The notes under the pieces are model-generated. The model ran no database searches and had not been told where the DNA came from. It worked only from the letters and a program-made list of their open reading frames with translations. The position numbers and the translations under genes are program-made. From NCBI GenBank assembly GCA_002690755.1, contig NZFT01000095.1:1-13667 (forward strand): 13,667 nt of DNA, read 5' to 3'. The stretch comes from Phycisphaerae bacterium (GTDB lineage: Bacteria; Planctomycetota; Phycisphaerae; Phycisphaerales; SM1A02). Shown here piece after piece: positions 1 to 7,753 of this stretch. Position 1 is the stretch's first letter, and each line of letters opens with the position of its first letter.

Positions 1-1281
1 TGCGGGAACGCCGCAGATCCGATGGGTCCGGGCTCCGATGTTCCCCATGGTGCCGCAGACCCCTCCGTCCTTCCACATCATCTGGATCGATCCGTAGCTG
101 AAGGGCAACGGCGCGATCCGCCGGGCCGACTGCATGTCGAACTGCTGGGCGATCCCGCCGATGTACTCGCCGTAGGTCCTGAACTCGCCGTCGTCCCGGT
201 ACTTGATCCAGATGTCCTCCCGCTCCCGGAGCGGCTGGTCGTCCGCGGCGAGCATCATCAGGACCGGCCACGGTGCGTCGATCGGAAATCGCGGCCAGAC
301 CCGGTCCGTTCCCGAGAAATCGTGACGATGATTCCGGATGAACCACGCCATCGATTCGCTCGGGGTCGGTGACGCGTCCCGTTCCCGTGGCATGCGGCCC
401 TTCGCACGGTACGCGTCGTGGAAGAGATCGTGCGCCGCCTTGATCGAGGTCCGAAGCGCCTTGTCGCGAACCGCCGCGGTCGACGCTCGATGGACGACCC
501 GGTCGCCGCATTCGAGGACGACTTCGGGATGCCCGTTGGCCGCGAGGTAGGCGTTGAACTCCGCCTGCAGCGCGGCCGATGCGATGACGTCGGCGCCGAC
601 GAGTCCTCGCTCCACCGTCCTGCGGACCTTGACGGGCTTGCCGCGCGGTTTTGCGATTCCACGATCGTCGTACTCGAGCGGCGGAAGTTCCCTGACCTCG
701 ACCTCCACCTCGATCGGGGGGTGGTCCTCGAGGAAGTTGATCACATGATCGAAGACGTCGAGGTCACGCCCGGGATCCGCGGTGTCCACCGGGATCCGGG
801 GATCACCGGGACATTCGAGCACGAGCGCCGGACGCGGGGTGACGTCGGGGAGATCGTCGCCGGGGATCCCGGTGTCGCCGTCGTTCCAGCCCGATGCCTC
901 ACGATCGGAGGATGCGTAGGAACCCGCGATCGCGAAGGCCACGGCGAGCTGGGTGTGCTCCTCCCGGACGACCGACTTCCCCAGGTCGATCTCCAGGGAG
1001 CGCAGAGCCAGCAACACGGGAAGCGGATCCGCGCGACAACCGTAGACCGACGCCTTGAGCGTCGGATCCCCGTCGATCCACGCGATGAAGTCCGACGGCA
1101 GCTCGATGCCTCGTTCACGACACGCGGCGAGCGTCCGCTTTCGAGCGTCGGCGACGTGCCGGTCGGCCGTCCGGTCGGCGCCGGAAGATCCGGCCGAGGC
1201 GGGATCGCCGATGGACAGGAACATCGAAAGCGCCAGCAGGCAGGCGCCGAGCCGTGCGACGGGTCGGAAGCGATGCGACAT
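1..1281 (-). CDS. Secreted protein with transglutaminase-like cysteine motif, partial (3' end outside window)
   Basis: An open frame of 427 codons without a stop runs off the left edge. The ATG at 1281 has GAGG eight bases upstream (1290-1293). Residues 1-30 look like a Sec signal peptide: a basic start (MSHRFRPVAR), a hydrophobic stretch, then DPASA before GSS. The body is a long polar region with few hydrophobic stretches. The last visible residues read GGVCGTMGNIG, then R-x2-GVPA. This resembles the nucleophile region of transglutaminase/protease-like folds (G-V-C, about 12 residues, then R-x-x-G-x-P-A), with Cys409 as the candidate nucleophile. The His and Asp partners would lie beyond the window, so the family is a suggestion only. 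A 126-base gap (1282-1407) without a clear terminator separates it from the aminotransferase, so it could be read through or have its own promoter. The longer antisense frames here are shadows. Confidence 0.7.
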   Translation of the reverse strand, partial: MSHRFRPVARLGACLLALSMFLSIGDPASAGSSGADRTADRHVADARKRTLAACRERGIELPSDFIAWIDGDPTLKASVYGCRADPLPVLLALRSLEIDLGKSVVREEHTQLAVAFAIAGSYASSDREASGWNDGDTGIPGDDLPDVTPRPALVLECPGDPRIPVDTADPGRDLDVFDHVINFLEDHPPIEVEVEVRELPPLEYDDRGIAKPRGKPVKVRRTVERGLVGADVIASAALQAEFNAYLAANGHPEVVLECGDRVVHRASTAAVRDKALRTSIKAAHDLFHDAYRAKGRMPRERDASPTPSESMAWFIRNHRHDFSGTDRVWPRFPIDAPWPVLMMLAADDQPLREREDIWIKYRDDGEFRTYGEYIGGIAQQFDMQSARRIAPLPFSYGSIQMMWKDGGVCGTMGNIGARTHRICGVPA

Positions 1282-1289
1282 GGGACGTA

Positions 1290-1293
1290 CCTC
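1290..1293 (-). promoter_or_regulatory. Ribosome binding site (GAGG) for the secreted transglutaminase-like protein
   Basis: GAGG on the minus strand lies eight bases before the ATG at 1281. It supports that start, and the signal peptide begins directly there. Confidence 0.5.
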
Positions 1294-1407
1294 GGATGAA
1301 ATCGGATTCGAGCGACGATCGGAGCGCCGGGACGACGACGTGGACCTTTCCAAGTCTGCCACAGATCCCCGCCGCTGACCAGTGTCGCACGTCCTCCACG
1401 CGATGAA

Positions 1408-2832
1408 TCACTGCATGGATTCGCGGAGCACCACCCCGGGGGCCCGCTGGAGCATTCCGAGCACGCCCCGAACCGCCGCCCCCCTGCCTCTCGCCAGTTC
1501 CTGCAACGATTCACGGAACGCCTCGACGATCCAGTCGACATCCTCATCGGAAATGACGAGCGGAGGTACCAGCTTGATCACGCCGCTGCTCTTGCTCGTG
1601 GACTGGGTCAACAGGCGGTGTCGTTGGAGGAGTCGCATGACCAGGGCCTGGGCCACGAGGGTCAAAGTCCGATTCGCGAGCCCCGGCATGTCGATCGCCA
1701 GTGCCGGCGGATCGAGTTCGACGCCGATCATGAGACCGCGCCCCCGCACCTCCCGGATCCCCGGAACCGTCGCCGCGACGCCGCGGAGTCCGGCGACCAG
1801 CGCCGCCCCCATCCGCGCGGACCGCTCGACGATTCCTTCGTCTCGAAGGACGTGGAGCACCGCGAGGCCGTTGGTCATCGCCAGCGGGTTCTCGCGAAAG
1901 GTCGAACTATGGACCACCGAACGCTCCACCGAGTCGAACACGCGATCGAAGATCGCGGCCGAACCGAGGACTGCGCCGAGGGGGATTGCGCCGGCCGAAA
2001 GGCCCTTCGAGACGCAGATCAGATCGGGCTCGACCCCGTCCGTCCGCGAAGCGAGCGCCGAACCCGCTCGTCCGAGCCCGGTCTGGACCTCGTCGGCGAC
2101 GAGCAGCGTCCCCGTCGCGCGGCAGATCTCCGCGACCTCCTGCAACACCCCGGGCGGGTGTTGGACCACGCCCTTGCCCTGGACGGGCTCGAAGAAGAAG
2201 GCCGCGACGGACTCATCGGCGAGGGCCGCCCGAAGGGCGCCCGGATCGGCGAAGGGGACTTCGCGACAGCCGGGAACCAGCGGCTCGAATCCACGACGAA
2301 GCCACTCGGCGCCGTTCATCGACAGCGCTCCGAAGGTCAGACCGTGGAACGCGTTCGACCAGTGGGCGAAGCCGGGCCGACCGGTCGCGGCCCGCGCGAT
2401 CTTCATGGCCGCCTCCACGCTCTCCGCCCCGCTGTTCACGAAGAAGACGCGGTCCTCCGGTCGATCGACGAACCGCTTCAGGGAATCGGCGAGCGCGACC
2501 GCGAGTGGCGGCGTCTCGAACTGGATCAACGTGGGCGGCGCCGTCCGGAGGGCCTGCTCCAGCGCATCGCGGACCACCGGGTGATCGCGGCCGAGCGACA
2601 GGCAGGCGAATCCGCCGATCGCGTCAAGGTACCGATCCCCCTGCTCGTCCCACAGGTACGGCCCTTCGCCCCGGACGAAGCGTCGGTCGAATCCGACCAG
2701 CCGGAGCAGATCGTGGAATCGTGGATTCAGGTGCGCAGCGTATTCACGACCCGCATCGGGCCCGTAGGCATCGAGAATCGACTGGAGATCGAAGGTCGCC
2801 ATGGAAAGTCGTCGGCCGGGCCGGTCGAGCAT
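1408..2832 (-). CDS. Class III PLP-dependent aminotransferase
   Basis: This is a full-length fold-type I, class III (ornithine/GABA/diamine type) aminotransferase of 474 residues from the ATG at 2832, within the usual 420-470 or slightly longer. Visible motifs are the N-terminal YLWDEQGDRYLDAIGG; the phosphate-binding NSGAES (about 133-138); the aromatic/His pair in NAFHGLT (160-166); ADEVQTGLGR, whose Asp contacts the PLP pyridine nitrogen (about 246-255); and the Schiff-base lysine in CVSKGLSAG (Lys276). RGRGLMIGVE and IKLVPPLVI near the C-terminus are also typical. The amino donor cannot be told from sequence. Starts are possible at 2838, 2832 and 2802. The one at 2832 has GGAG seven bases upstream, so I chose it. 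The upstream secreted-protein gene stops at 2854, so the two probably share a transcript. The C-terminal tail of about 25 residues after the last core motif has no recognised function. Confidence 0.92.
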   Translation of the reverse strand: MLDRPGRRLSMATFDLQSILDAYGPDAGREYAAHLNPRFHDLLRLVGFDRRFVRGEGPYLWDEQGDRYLDAIGGFACLSLGRDHPVVRDALEQALRTAPPTLIQFETPPLAVALADSLKRFVDRPEDRVFFVNSGAESVEAAMKIARAATGRPGFAHWSNAFHGLTFGALSMNGAEWLRRGFEPLVPGCREVPFADPGALRAALADESVAAFFFEPVQGKGVVQHPPGVLQEVAEICRATGTLLVADEVQTGLGRAGSALASRTDGVEPDLICVSKGLSAGAIPLGAVLGSAAIFDRVFDSVERSVVHSSTFRENPLAMTNGLAVLHVLRDEGIVERSARMGAALVAGLRGVAATVPGIREVRGRGLMIGVELDPPALAIDMPGLANRTLTLVAQALVMRLLQRHRLLTQSTSKSSGVIKLVPPLVISDEDVDWIVEAFRESLQELARGRGAAVRGVLGMLQRAPGVVLRESMQ

Positions 2833-2839
2833 GGTCATG

Positions 2840-2843
2840 CTCC
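2840..2843 (-). promoter_or_regulatory. Ribosome binding site (GGAG) that decides the aminotransferase start
   Basis: GGAG lies seven bases before the ATG at 2832 but only one base before the ATG at 2838, and no such motif precedes the ATG at 2802. It sits in the short gap after the stop of the preceding gene (2854). Confidence 0.5.
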
Positions 2844-2853
2844 ACGGACCGGA

Positions 2854-3639
2854 TCAGCCGTCGGATGCTCGCGTCGCCGACTTCAAGACCCCGGCGTGAT
2901 CCACGTCGTTGTTGTAGAAGATGAACGCCGAGATGTCCCGGCTGTCGGTGAAGGCGACGGCACCGATGCCCTTCGCGAGGAACATGTACTTCCAGGCGGA
3001 CACCGACGCCGGACCGATGCTTCCGTCGTACTTGATGCGGATGAGCCGAGTGTCGTAGGTCCCCTTCGGAACCCGGACCTTCCACGAACCGAGATCCTCC
3101 CACTCGCACTTGACGGTGCCCGAGTAACTGGTGTCATCGGGTGAATCGATGTCGCAGATTCGAATCCTGACGTTCTCGCGCACCTGGTTTCCCGTCTTGC
3201 CCGCGAGGTGGACGATCGGTTCGGGCGGGTCGAGACGGATGATGAACGCGTTGGGCTTCGAGATGTCCGTGGCGGCGACGATGCCACGGCCCTTCACCGT
3301 CTTGAGATAGCGGGTGGTGCCGGACGGGAGTTCCATCGCCCAGCCCTTGCCGGGCGCATCCTTGGCGGCACCCGGGGCCCGCTCCAGTCTGGCCATCACG
3401 TGCTTGAGCGTCTTCGATTCGTCGCGCGGGTTCTCGTAGACGTACACCGTCGAATCGAGCGGCATCCACTCGTCGGCGTCTTCAATCGGCGGCGCCTCGC
3501 CCGGACCGATCACGACCCCGGGCAGGTGCTGCCGAATTCGGTCGGCGTCCTTCGAGGGCATGGTCTTCAGCGGATCGTCGAAATCGATTCCCGCCGTGGA
3601 GAGGATCGATCCGAGCACGAGTGCGATGAAAGTGTTCAT
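2854..3639 (-). CDS. Secreted protein of unknown family
   Basis: A 261-residue protein that I do not recognise. From the ATG at 3639 it begins MNTFIALVLGSILSTAG, a short signal-peptide-like hydrophobic segment, so it is probably exported. The rest is soluble, mixed alpha/beta in composition, with only two cysteines (Cys162 and Cys178) in VRIRICDID and GTVKCEWED; these could form a disulfide outside the cytoplasm. The C-terminal half is rich in beta-like segments (SWKVRVPKGTYDTRLIRIKY, AVAFTDSRDISAFIFYNND), suggesting a compact beta domain. A GTG at 3678 would add 13 residues (MFRFSIPPRYDVP) before the signal peptide and is less likely. No good ribosome binding site precedes 3639; a weak TACGAT box lies six bases before it, so a leaderless message is conceivable. 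It is followed closely by the aminotransferase and is divergent from the glycosyltransferase. Confidence 0.75.
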   Translation of the reverse strand: MNTFIALVLGSILSTAGIDFDDPLKTMPSKDADRIRQHLPGVVIGPGEAPPIEDADEWMPLDSTVYVYENPRDESKTLKHVMARLERAPGAAKDAPGKGWAMELPSGTTRYLKTVKGRGIVAATDISKPNAFIIRLDPPEPIVHLAGKTGNQVRENVRIRICDIDSPDDTSYSGTVKCEWEDLGSWKVRVPKGTYDTRLIRIKYDGSIGPASVSAWKYMFLAKGIGAVAFTDSRDISAFIFYNNDVDHAGVLKSATRASDG

Positions 3640-3764
3640 GGGGACATCGTACCGGGGCGGGATCGAAAACCGAAACACCCACCGGTACGGGCCACCGACG
3701 TAGGATCACCGACTCCTCCGGCGGCCGAAGTCGCCTCCGGACCTCGCCGACGGGATTTTCGATC
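3640..3764. promoter_or_regulatory. Divergent intergenic control region between secreted protein and glycosyltransferase
   Basis: These 125 bases separate two outward-facing genes and should carry both promoters. They contain a perfect 8-base inverted repeat, CGTACCGG (3648-3655) and CCGGTACG (3682-3689), separated by 26 bases including an A-rich patch (gaaaaccgaaac). A smaller imperfect hairpin lies at 3718-3740 (CCGG-GGC arms) in the probable leader of the glycosyltransferase. No convincing sigma-70 -35/-10 pair can be read by eye on either strand. Confidence 0.4.
3648..3689. repeat. 8-base inverted repeat, possible operator
   Basis: The arms CGTACCGG and CCGGTACG are exact reverse complements with a 26-base spacer. 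The spacing (34 bases start to start) is about three helical turns, which would let two dimers or a looped pair bind on one face. A regulator is not encoded in the window, so operator function is inference. Confidence 0.35.
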
Positions 3765-4892
3765 ATGCCGGATCGCCTCACGACGACCAGCCGCTCCGCC
3801 GACGAGGCCGACGCACCACGCGTCGCGATCCTGATTCCCACCTACGACAACCGCGAAACCCTCGAATCCGTGCTGCGGGCCGCGGCGAGCCATGATCTTC
3901 CGCTGGTGGTGATCGACGACGCGAGCACCGACGGATGCGATGCGATCATCGCCGACCTCGAGCATCAAGGCGTGGTGCACCGGTCGTTCCGAGTGCCGCG
4001 GAATCTCGGGAAGGCGGGCGCGCTTCGCGCCGGATTCGAGCTCCTGCGCCAGACGGGATTCACGCATGCGATCACCTGCGATTCGGATGCACAGCACGAC
4101 ACCGATCTCATTCCGGTGTTCGCCGAGGCGATCCGACGATCTCCCGGCGTCTATCTGCTGGGTTGCCGATTTCCCCTCCACCCCGACCAGCCTCGGCGCA
4201 ATCTGATCGGACGCACATCGAGCAACGTCGCGATCCGCGCCCACTGCGGACTCGCGATCGGCGATTCGCCATGCGGTTTCCGAGGCTGGCCCCTCGAACT
4301 CGCCGCGACGATCCCCGGTCTCTCGGGGCGATACGCCTGGGAGGAGGAGATGATCACCCGCGCCGCGTGGGCGGGATGGCCGGTCCGTTCGATCGACGTC
4401 CCCGCGATCTACCACGCCCGCGACACCCGGGTGAGCCACTACCGATTCCGCCGTGACTGGTCGGAGGGAATCGGGATCTACCTGCTGCTGCTCGGAGAAG
4501 CGCTGCTGCCGCGACTCCACCGCGGGAGCGCCGACCGTCGACCGATCCGCGGCTCGTTCCTCCGTCGTTTCGATCGACTGCTTTCACCCGGACCGCTTCG
4601 CGGGCGGCGACCCGAAGCCGCGACCAACCGCTGGTTCCTGCTCGCCGCGATCCTGCTCGCGACACTCGTCGCGACGCTCGCCCCCGCTTCGTTCGCGACG
4701 ATCGCGGTGATCGCATGGGCCGGATGGCGGTGGCACGCGGGCTTCGCCGCGATCGTGATCGCGGCCCTGCCTTCGCTCGACGCGACCGGCGTGTCGCGAT
4801 CGATCCTCGAGTGGATCGTTCTCGCGGGGGGCGCATCGCTGCTCTCGGGATTCCTGCGACCGGGGCGTCGCGCGATCGCCCCCACGCGGTGA
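3765..4892 (+). CDS. Membrane-anchored family 2 glycosyltransferase
   Basis: A 375-residue GT-A fold glycosyltransferase. VAILIPTYDNRETL (20-33) is the nucleotide-sugar-binding start of family 2. VVIDDAST (48-55) carries the Asp pair. CDSDAQHD (105-112) supplies the DxD-type metal-binding motif, as in dolichyl-phosphate-mannose-synthase-like members. WEEEM (192-196) is the probable catalytic acidic cluster, followed by SHYRFRRDW (224-232). The C-terminal third has about three hydrophobic helices (roughly 288-307, 309-336, 346-364), so the active site faces the cytoplasm at the inner membrane. Glycosyltransferases, sometimes fused to acyltransferases, occur in aryl polyene clusters, where they are thought to build the lipid head group. 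Here it is the only plus-strand gene, and its stop is six bases from that of the AMP ligase. Pathway membership is inferred from this position. The ribosome binding site is weak (CGGGA, nine bases upstream). Confidence 0.88.
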   Translation: MPDRLTTTSRSADEADAPRVAILIPTYDNRETLESVLRAAASHDLPLVVIDDASTDGCDAIIADLEHQGVVHRSFRVPRNLGKAGALRAGFELLRQTGFTHAITCDSDAQHDTDLIPVFAEAIRRSPGVYLLGCRFPLHPDQPRRNLIGRTSSNVAIRAHCGLAIGDSPCGFRGWPLELAATIPGLSGRYAWEEEMITRAAWAGWPVRSIDVPAIYHARDTRVSHYRFRRDWSEGIGIYLLLLGEALLPRLHRGSADRRPIRGSFLRRFDRLLSPGPLRGRRPEAATNRWFLLAAILLATLVATLAPASFATIAVIAWAGWRWHAGFAAIVIAALPSLDATGVSRSILEWIVLAGGASLLSGFLRPGRRAIAPTR

Positions 4893-4898
4893 ATCGGG

Positions 4899-6389
4899 TC
4901 AGCCGTCGGACCCGCCCATCATCTCCATCAGCTTCCCCCGCAGCAGCTTTCCGGTGAGGGTCCGCGGCAGTTCGTCGAGGAAATCACAGGTCCGTGGACG
5001 CTGGTGGGGCGCAAGCTCGCGTTTCGCGATCGCCGCGAGATCACGTTGAATCGCCTGTCTCGACGCCGGATCGCCCGCGTTCGCGGCGACCACCACGACC
5101 CGGACCCGGGTCACCGTCTCGGTGAGCGGAAGCGGCACCACCGCGATCTCGCGGATCGCGGGATGCTCCATCAAGACCGACTCGACCTCCGCGGGATTGA
5201 CCTTCAAGCCGCCGACGTCGAACTGGATCTTCGCCCGGCCCGTGATCTCCACCCGGCCGTCTTTCCGCACCGTGCCGAGATCTCCGGTTCGGAAGTGCCC
5301 GTCGATCCGTCGCCCGGGGTCGACCGTCGCATTCCGGGTGTCCTGATATCCGGCGAACATCGCATCGCTTCGCACCACGAGTTCGCCCGCGCCGGTCTCG
5401 GTCGTGACCGGGATCTCCCCCGCGTCCTCGTCGACCACGGACGCGACCCGTACCGAGACCCCGGAGACCACGCGATCGTCGCCCCCGAAGCCGAAGGCGA
5501 TCGTCCCGAGCTCCGTTGCGCCGTAGAGGTTCCCGGTCGGACAGCCCCAGGCCGCTTCGAAACCTTCGCGGACCGACGCCGGGAGCGAGCTGCCGGCGGA
5601 GTACGCCAGCCGCAGCGCCGAACCCCGGCGACCGACCCGGGACGCCGCTTCCAGCGTCACGGGAACGCCGGGAAAGACGGTCACACCATTCCCGAGCGCT
5701 TCCACCCCCGGACCGAGATCGAACCCGGCCTGGTGGCGGACCATGGCCCCGACCCGCATCGGCGCAAACACCCCGTGCTCGATCCCGTAGGCGTGCTGCA
5801 TCGGAAGCGTGGCGAGCATCTCGTCCGCCTCATGCAGTTCGAGCACGTCGACCAGCGTCTTCGACACGCGATCGATCGCCGCCGCGGTGCGGAGCGCCAC
5901 CGATGGTCGACCCGTGGTCCCGGAACTTCGCAACAGGAGCGATGCGGCCCGCCCTCGGCCGAGCCGATCGATGCCTCCGGTGTCGAGGGGAATCGAGGCG
6001 GCGTCTGCGTGGAGATGGTGGAGCGGCGATGCCACAGGCGCCTCGGCCCACGGGCGCTGCGGATCCGTCTCGACGACCACGTCGACCCGATGGGCCGCAT
6101 GGAGCTTCGCCCGGTCCCGAGCGGAGGTCTCGATTCCCACCGGAAGCAGTCGACGCCCGGTGCCGAAGATCGCCAGCAGTCCCGACCAGTACCCGGGGCC
6201 GCCGGGACCGTGGAGCATCACGACCGCATCTTCCGGAGCGAGATCGTCGAGTCGTCCGGCGATCGCCACCGCATCGCGGAGGATCGAGGCCCGGGTCATC
6301 GTGCGTCCCGACGCGACGTCGAGCATCGCGATTCGATCCGGCGCCCGCTCGACCGTCGCGATGAAGTCCGCGATCAGCTCGGCAGCCAC
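4899..6389 (-). CDS. AMP-forming acyl/aryl ligase (ANL superfamily), probable hydroxybenzoate:ACP ligase
   Basis: An adenylating enzyme of 496 residues from the GTG at 6389. Core motifs are the phosphate loop RSSGTTGRPS (154-163), the A5 motif NLYGATELG (287-295), TGD (368-370) whose Asp binds the ribose, the hinge region RVEITGRAKIQFDVGGLKV, and the C-terminal catalytic lysine in PRTLTGKLLRGK (Lys481). The lysine usual after the loop (RPK) is Ser163 here. Beside the chorismatase and ACP genes its likely job is to activate the aromatic starter (3- or 4-hydroxybenzoate) and load it on the carrier, as XanA2 is proposed to do in the xanthomonadin pathway; the substrate is inference. The frame stays open to an ATG at 6554, but that would overlap the preceding gene by 181 bases with a low-complexity leader. 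The GTG at 6389 gives a 16-base overlap and begins at the expected VAAELIADFIATVERAPDRI. Confidence 0.9.
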   Translation of the reverse strand: MAAELIADFIATVERAPDRIAMLDVASGRTMTRASILRDAVAIAGRLDDLAPEDAVVMLHGPGGPGYWSGLLAIFGTGRRLLPVGIETSARDRAKLHAAHRVDVVVETDPQRPWAEAPVASPLHHLHADAASIPLDTGGIDRLGRGRAASLLLRSSGTTGRPSVALRTAAAIDRVSKTLVDVLELHEADEMLATLPMQHAYGIEHGVFAPMRVGAMVRHQAGFDLGPGVEALGNGVTVFPGVPVTLEAASRVGRRGSALRLAYSAGSSLPASVREGFEAAWGCPTGNLYGATELGTIAFGFGGDDRVVSGVSVRVASVVDEDAGEIPVTTETGAGELVVRSDAMFAGYQDTRNATVDPGRRIDGHFRTGDLGTVRKDGRVEITGRAKIQFDVGGLKVNPAEVESVLMEHPAIREIAVVPLPLTETVTRVRVVVVAANAGDPASRQAIQRDLAAIAKRELAPHQRPRTCDFLDELPRTLTGKLLRGKLMEMMGGSDG

Positions 6390-7753
6390 GACGGTCGTCC
6401 ACGTTCCCGACGTCCGAGACCTCGAATCACGCCTGACCTCGGCGTCGGCAGGGCGATGCCTCCGGCCTGCAGCACCGAATGCGGCCGGATCCACTCGACC
6501 ACCTTGCGATGCCGATTGAGTCCACGGAACCACCGCATCAGTTCCCATCGCCATCGGACGCCGAAGGGAACGCCTTCGAAGATCTCCCCGGCCAGCATGT
6601 TCACCACCGCCGCATCCACGTTCATCGGACCGTGCCCGCTCACCAGCAGTTCGCGGAAGGAATGGTCGTAGAAGCTCGAGATGAGACCGAGGAATCCGGC
6701 ACGAAGGCGGGTCACCCGTTTTCCGTAGGACCTGGCCGCGGAAGCCGCGGTCCTCCGCCCTTCGCCGACCTCGATGATGCGACGTGACGCCGCCACACCG
6801 GTGTCGATGCCCAGCGTCACGCCCGTCGACCAGACCGGATCGATGAAGGCCGCCGCGTCCCCGACCATGAACCAGCCGTCGCCGGCGTAGGGCTCGCAGG
6901 TGTAGGAGAAGTCACCGACCACCTGATTGGTCGTGGGGCCGGTCGCATCCGTCATTCGATCCGCGACCAGCGGACATCGCTCGATGCACCACGCCAGGCG
7001 ACGGTTCGCCGGGACGGGAATCCGTTTCGCATGCTCGTCGTCCACCACCACGCCCACGCTGGTCACCCGGTCGTCGATTGGAATCATCCAGAACCAGGAC
7101 TCGCGACACATCGCGAGGGTCGCGAAACCGGTCCGGTCGCCGTCCGGACGACGAACCCCTTCGAAGTGTTCGAAGTAGGAGACGTTCCGGTACCCGTCGA
7201 GCAGTCGTCGCGTCTTGAAATGTCGTCCGAGGACGCAGGCCTGACCGCTGGCGTCGATCACCCAGTTCGACCGGACCGGGCCCGACGCGAGTCGGATCCG
7301 GACGTCACCCCGGGCGACGTTCTCGATCGAATCGACGCGATCCTCGAATCGGAAGACCGCCCCCGCGCCGGTCGCCTCGTCCACGAGCATCTGGTCGAAG
7401 ACCGAGCGTCGGATGTTGAAGGTCTGCTTGATGGTGTCACCGAGCATTCGCGAGAACGGAATCGCGACCGGCTCGCGACGGCCGTCGCCGAAACTGATCT
7501 CGAGCCCCTTCTTCACGACGTGCGGGAGCTCCTCGACGCGGTCCATGAGACCGAGATCGGTCAGGAGGCGGTTCGCATGCGGAAGCATCGACTCGCCGAT
7601 CCGAAAACGGGGGAACGACTCCTTGTCGACCACCAGTACCCGCTGTCCGGCTCGCGCAAGCTCGAGGGCCGCGATGCTGCCGGCGGGACCGGCGCCGATG
7701 ATCACGACGTCCCATTCCTCGCCGCCCGTGGTCGACTCGGGTGCGGCGATCAC
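6374..7753 (-). CDS. FAD-dependent oxidoreductase, flavin-dependent halogenase-like
   Basis: A 459-residue class A flavoprotein. WDVVIIGAGPAGSIAALE contains the FAD-binding GxGxxG (20-25). FPRFRIGESMLP (47-58) is typical of the halogenase/geranylgeranyl-reductase-like group. WFWMIP (220-225) matches the WxWxIP signature of flavin-dependent halogenases, and GDAAAFIDPVWSTGV (298-312) holds the second FAD motif plus the F-x2-P-x2-S-x-G pattern seen in halogenases. Within an aryl polyene-like operon it could halogenate the aryl head (xanthomonadins are brominated) or hydroxylate or dehydrogenate; sequence alone does not decide. A separate flavin reductase would be needed and none is visible. Start: GTG at 7753 overlaps the chorismatase stop as GTGA and has GGAG eight bases upstream. 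An ATG at 7783 would add 10 residues with a 34-base overlap and is less likely. Confidence 0.88.
   Translation of the reverse strand: MIAAPESTTGGEEWDVVIIGAGPAGSIAALELARAGQRVLVVDKESFPRFRIGESMLPHANRLLTDLGLMDRVEELPHVVKKGLEISFGDGRREPVAIPFSRMLGDTIKQTFNIRRSVFDQMLVDEATGAGAVFRFEDRVDSIENVARGDVRIRLASGPVRSNWVIDASGQACVLGRHFKTRRLLDGYRNVSYFEHFEGVRRPDGDRTGFATLAMCRESWFWMIPIDDRVTSVGVVVDDEHAKRIPVPANRRLAWCIERCPLVADRMTDATGPTTNQVVGDFSYTCEPYAGDGWFMVGDAAAFIDPVWSTGVTLGIDTGVAASRRIIEVGEGRRTAASAARSYGKRVTRLRAGFLGLISSFYDHSFRELLVSGHGPMNVDAAVVNMLAGEIFEGVPFGVRWRWELMRWFRGLNRHRKVVEWIRPHSVLQAGGIALPTPRSGVIRGLGRRERGRPSWLPS

Noticed and set aside
418..1299. 293-codon plus-strand open frame in the left end
   Set aside because: The minus strand has an uninterrupted frame with signal peptide and ribosome binding site over the same stretch.
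1282..1407. Terminator or small gene in the 126-base gap
   Set aside because: No stable hairpin with a T-run and no short frame with a ribosome binding site could be found by eye. At most it holds a promoter for the downstream gene.
1618..3144. 508-codon plus-strand open frame opposite the aminotransferase and secreted protein
   Set aside because: Spans two well-supported minus-strand genes and resembles no protein.
4899..6554. 551-residue version of the AMP ligase starting at 6554
   Set aside because: Would overlap the flavoprotein by 181 bases, and the extra 55 residues look like shadow sequence. The GTG at 6389 starts at the expected N-terminus.
5004..6671. 555-codon plus-strand open frame opposite the AMP ligase
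   Set aside because: Low-complexity, charged composition without motifs. The opposite strand has all ANL motifs.
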